Assembly (NCBI GenBank): GCA_002413385.1
Contig: DHWW01000069.1
Coordinates: 1-7,510, forward strand
Length of the DNA: 7,510 nucleotides
Source: Granulicella sp. UBA5172
Lineage (GTDB): Bacteria > Acidobacteriota > Terriglobia > Terriglobales > Acidobacteriaceae
Direction: 5' to 3'
Part shown: piece after piece, positions 5,944 through 7,510 of the stretch
Layout of the letters: the number at the start of each line of letters is the position of its first letter
Position numbering within the stretch: the first letter of the stretch is position 1
Made by a program: the position numbers and the translations under genes
The notes under the pieces: generated by a model
What the model was told of the DNA's origin: nothing
Database searches by the model: none
The model's input: the letters and a program-made list of their open reading frames with translations, nothing else

Positions 5944-5960
5944 ATGTGGGTCATTCCTCG

Positions 5961-5979
5961 AATGGGGGACAATGGGGAC
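5961..5979. repeat. Short tandem direct repeat beside the attachment site
   Basis: AATGGGGGAC (5961-5970) is followed at once by AATGGGGAC (5971-5979). Short direct repeats between an integrase gene and its attachment core are typical of arm-type integrase binding sites, but the assignment is inferred from position. Confidence 0.35.
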
Positions 5980-5990
5980 TTGCTGAGGGG

Positions 5991-6032
5991 AACCAATCAT
6001 CTCTAAGTCGTTGATTTGATTGGTTGCGGGGG
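5991..6032 (-). other. Probable attachment site (att) matching a tRNA 3' end
   Basis: Read on the minus strand, 6032-6021 is CCCCCGCAACCA, identical to the last 12 bases of E. coli initiator tRNA (fMet), including CCA. Bases beyond 6032 do not continue as a tRNA: no T-loop is found. A perfect 9-base inverted repeat, AACCAATCA (5991-5999) and TGATTGGTT (6017-6025), surrounds a 17-base centre that includes CTAAGTCG. Tyrosine recombinases commonly use tRNA 3' ends, and the site lies just downstream of int. The GTTGCG at 6023-6028 can also pair with CGCAAC at 6035-6040. Confidence 0.55.
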
Positions 6033-6070
6033 AGCGCAACGTCCTGAACGTGCGCTTCGCCATCAAACTC

Positions 6071-6089
6071 AAGTCGGCTGAGTCGACTT
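6071..6089. repeat. Inverted repeat AAGTCG-N7-CGACTT
   Basis: AAGTCG (6071-6076) and CGACTT (6084-6089) flank 7 bases, a geometry like a tyrosine-recombinase core site. AAGTCG also occurs in the neighbouring att candidate at 6005-6010. A binding role is speculative. Confidence 0.25.
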
Positions 6090-6186
6090 CCACCGTGTGA
6101 AGATTTTATTGCTCTTATTTTCAATGACTTACACGTAGCGTTAACACTGCATAAAGCCATCTAGGGAACGGTAGTAAATCGCTATT

Positions 6187-6207
6187 GCCCCAGATTGGCC
6201 CCAGATT
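6187..6207. repeat. Tandem GCCCCAGATT repeat
   Basis: GCCCCAGATT occurs at 6187-6196 and again at 6198-6207, an 11-base period close to one helical turn. It could be a second arm-type site set on the far side of the attachment core. Otherwise 5944-6318 holds no gene that I can support. Confidence 0.35.
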
Positions 6208-6318
6208 CCATGCATCACTAACCAGCGGACGGATTGGCTCCCACCCTGCTGTCATGTGATGGTAGCCCAAAACTGATTGAACAAACTCAAGCCTGGACAC
6301 GCTCTTCGCATGGATTTA

Positions 6319-6350
6319 CCCTGGAGCTAGTCCACGGCTCCAGGGAGGTG
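6319..6350 (+). promoter_or_regulatory. Hairpin overlapping the ribosome binding site of the 6358 ORF
   Basis: CCCTGGAGC (6319-6327) pairs perfectly with GCTCCAGGG (6337-6345) around a 9-base loop. The ribosome binding site GGGAGGTG (6343-6350) begins inside the 3' arm, so the folded RNA would hide its first three bases. A translational switch is possible, but so is chance. Confidence 0.4.
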
Positions 6351-6357
6351 CCTCACG

Positions 6358-6660
6358 ATGCCAAGTCAAGAGCTGTATTTGGAGAAGAAGGCGGGTTTAG
6401 ACGTTTTTCAGGTGTTGAAGACCTACGATACCGCCTTCGCCAAGGAGACGTTCGCGGGGATGGATGAAGCTGCTATCGAACATCTCAGCAAATCTCTTTC
6501 AATTTCGGAGGAATTTCCGTCGGACGAAATGCCAACATCCCCTGCAGACATACCCGCATTGCAGCCTCATCATCACAGTGGCACACAGCATTTGCACCGT
6601 GCAGATCCGGCAGTAGATCTCAATACTCGGCAGGGACCAGAGTCCGTCTTCCAAGCCTGA
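6358..6660 (+). CDS. Small unrecognised protein
   Basis: This is a 100-residue reading frame with ATG 6358 seven bases after GGGAGGTG, one of the better ribosome binding sites in the window. Residues 1-50 look like a folded, helix-forming acidic segment (LDVFQVLKTYDTAFAKETFA and on to LSKSLS). Residues 51-100 are Pro/His/Ser-rich with no visible structure (PHHHSGTQHLHRADP). There is no signal peptide, membrane segment or motif that I recognise. The change in character after residue 50 could mean a natural linker, or a gene that was broken and now runs on in noncoding DNA. It lies alone between the attachment site and the Ig-like fragment, with no partner gene. Confidence 0.4.
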   Translation: MPSQELYLEKKAGLDVFQVLKTYDTAFAKETFAGMDEAAIEHLSKSLSISEEFPSDEMPTSPADIPALQPHHHSGTQHLHRADPAVDLNTRQGPESVFQA

Positions 6661-6752
6661 AAAGACTCTCCAGCTCAAGAGCCAACGTCAGGACCCGGCT
6701 TGGAACTAGCCGAAAGCCGCGTGGACACTGAATGAAGCAATGTCCGGGGTGG

Positions 6753-7346
6753 CTATCTCCAGTAGTGAATCTGAACTCGGCGTCTTCGCGCGAGAGGAGA
6801 ATCACCTAGTAAATAGGTGATGTGAATGTCGAACTGAGTGATGCCGAGCTTGATCTCGATCTGGTGGAGGTCGTTGTTGATCGAGCTGCGGGGAGTGACA
6901 ATCAGGTCCTTGGGCTGAATGCGGCCGACCTGGGAAGGCAGCGGGTTCTGACGAAGCGGCGTAGTCAGGTTGAGGATGCCGGTCGTGAACTTCCACGTGT
7001 AGTTGGTAGATAGGGTCGTGCCGTCGAGGGCCGTCACATCGGTCGAGATCAGGACCGTGTAGGTGACGTTGGGACGAAGTGTCCGGGAAGGCCTGAAGGT
7101 CGCGATGGTCGCGCCAGAGCCGTTCTGGGAGAAGCTGAAAGTGCCATCCACGTAGTCTGTGCCGCTCACGGGGCTGACCAGGCCAAGCTGGCCGGTGGGA
7201 TCAATCGATCCCTGCTCAGGCGGGACGCTCAAGAGGAACGAGGACTCCTGGTAGGTTGCTACGTCGATCGCCTGGTCGAAGGTGACGATGACGGCACCCT
7301 GGAGGATGACACCAGAACTGTTTACGTCGGGCAGCACTGAGACGAT
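6753..7346 (-). pseudogene. Broken internal piece of an Ig-like (SbsA/Big_5-type) protein
   Basis: The minus-strand frame runs from just after a TAA (7349-7347) to TAG at 6755-6753. It opens with IVSVLPDVNSSGV, then AVIVTFDQAID, a G/S-rich strand region, TYTVLISTDVTALDGTTL and YTWKFTTG, which is the usual signature of a bacterial Ig-like SbsA domain found in secreted or surface proteins. The domain's first conserved strand touches the upstream stop, and the possible GTG start (7337-7335) has no ribosome binding site. Codon third positions are G/C-rich until about 6820, then change abruptly, and the last 20 residues look unrelated. Both ends therefore appear lost. The 50 residues after the Ig domain are not recognised. 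Confidence 0.5.
6801..6821. repeat. Perfect 8-base hairpin at the 3' edge of the Ig-like fragment
   Basis: ATCACCTA (6801-6808) and TAGGTGAT (6814-6821) flank GTAAA. It coincides with the place where codon use changes in the minus-strand fragment, so it may mark a junction. There is no T-run on either side. Confidence 0.4.
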
Positions 7347-7402
7347 TTAGGCCTGTAAATAGCCGCGTTTTGGCAGATTACAAGAGTAGTCTAGGCTTGT
7401 AC

Positions 7403-7430
7403 TTATACCGACGATATATCGTAGATATAA
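7403..7430. promoter_or_regulatory. 28-base palindrome, probable operator
   Basis: The centre ACGATATATCGT (7411-7422) is a perfect 12-base palindrome. Extending outward, 12 of 14 base pairs match, ending in TTATA (7403-7407) and TATAA (7426-7430). It ends 11 bases before an ATG with a good ribosome binding site. A dimeric repressor of the PadR or a similar family would suit. TTGTAC (7397-7402) with TAGATA (7422-7427) is a possible but widely spaced (19-base) promoter. Confidence 0.5.
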
Positions 7431-7441
7431 CTGGAGCCTCA

Positions 7442-7510
7442 ATGAAAACTTGCTGTGGTACTCGTCTTCTCCGCCGCTTTCGTCGTCCTGTTCCGCTTCC
7501 CGCCAACCGG
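7442..7510 (+). CDS. Start of a gene with an uncertain frame (3' end outside window)
   Basis: ATG 7442 follows GGAG (7433-7436) by 5 bases and lies right after the palindromic operator, so a gene start is well marked. The frame from this ATG gives a Cys/Arg-rich peptide (MKTCCGTRLLRRFRRPV) that looks unnatural. The frame one base later, from within the A-run 7445-7448, reads KLAVVLVFSAAFVVLFRFPP, an ideal signal-peptide or membrane segment, but has no usable start: a TGA lies directly in front. Removing one A from the run would join the two. Either the gene is frameshifted, the read has an error, or the true product is the odd peptide. Function unknown. Confidence 0.35.
   Translation, partial: MKTCCGTRLLRRFRRPVPLPANR

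Noticed and set aside
6021..6060. A complete tRNA gene at the att candidate
   Set aside because: Only the last 12 bases match; no T-loop or anticodon arm follows, and GTTCAGGAC at the expected side does not fit a T-arm.
6801..6821. Hairpin as an intrinsic terminator
   Set aside because: It lies inside an open frame and no T-run follows on either strand.
1..7510. CRISPR array or insertion sequence with transposase
   Set aside because: No regularly spaced repeats of CRISPR length and no transposase motifs were seen; the repeats present are short and paired.

Overview
This is accessory DNA from a Gram-negative-type bacterium. The moderate-to-high GC, strong AGGAGG ribosome binding sites and general style of the integrase, the HTH pair and the Ig-like fragment suggest Acidobacteriota (Terriglobia). 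That assignment is an impression; nothing here proves it. No housekeeping gene is present. The content is that of an integrative element, or several stacked related ones, carrying two protein-modifying toxin-type enzymes.

Layout, left to right. 1-201: C-terminal end of an unidentified protein. 202-413: AT-rich control region with a possible extended -10 promoter and an inverted-repeat operator. 414-2017: hipB-hipA, an overlapping toxin-antitoxin pair (XRE repressor plus HipA-type Ser/Thr kinase). 2139-2318: a second, diverged copy of the same protein tail found at 1-201, with no gene body in front of it. 2495-2728: a small excisionase-type HTH gene (copy 1) with no integrase after it. 2824-4020, minus strand: a class II Fic protein with its inhibitory helix. 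4021-4494: a noncoding stretch rich in inverted repeats. 4495-4737 and 4751-5932: a second HTH gene, about 74% identical to copy 1 over the first 54 residues, followed 13 bases later by an intact tyrosine recombinase. 5933-6357: noncoding, with a likely attachment site (12 bases identical to the 3' end of an initiator-type tRNA) and several short repeats. 6358-6660: a small unrecognised ORF behind a hairpin that overlaps its ribosome binding site. 6753-7346, minus strand: an apparently broken internal piece of an Ig-like (SbsA/Big_5-type) protein. 7403-7510: a palindromic operator-like site and the start of a gene whose reading frame is uncertain.

How it fits together. The tail sequence and the HTH gene each occur twice in the same order, but only the right-hand copy has an integrase. 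The simplest reading is accretion or partial duplication of a [tail gene - HTH - integrase] module, with hipBA and fic as cargo in the gaps. HipB is expected to repress the hipBA operon and neutralise HipA. Fic carries its own inhibitory motif and needs no partner. The HTH protein and integrase probably control excision and integration at the site just downstream. No wholly new system is proven. The points most worth following are the duplicated module, the attachment site, the hipBA operator, and the structured DNA in front of the second HTH gene.
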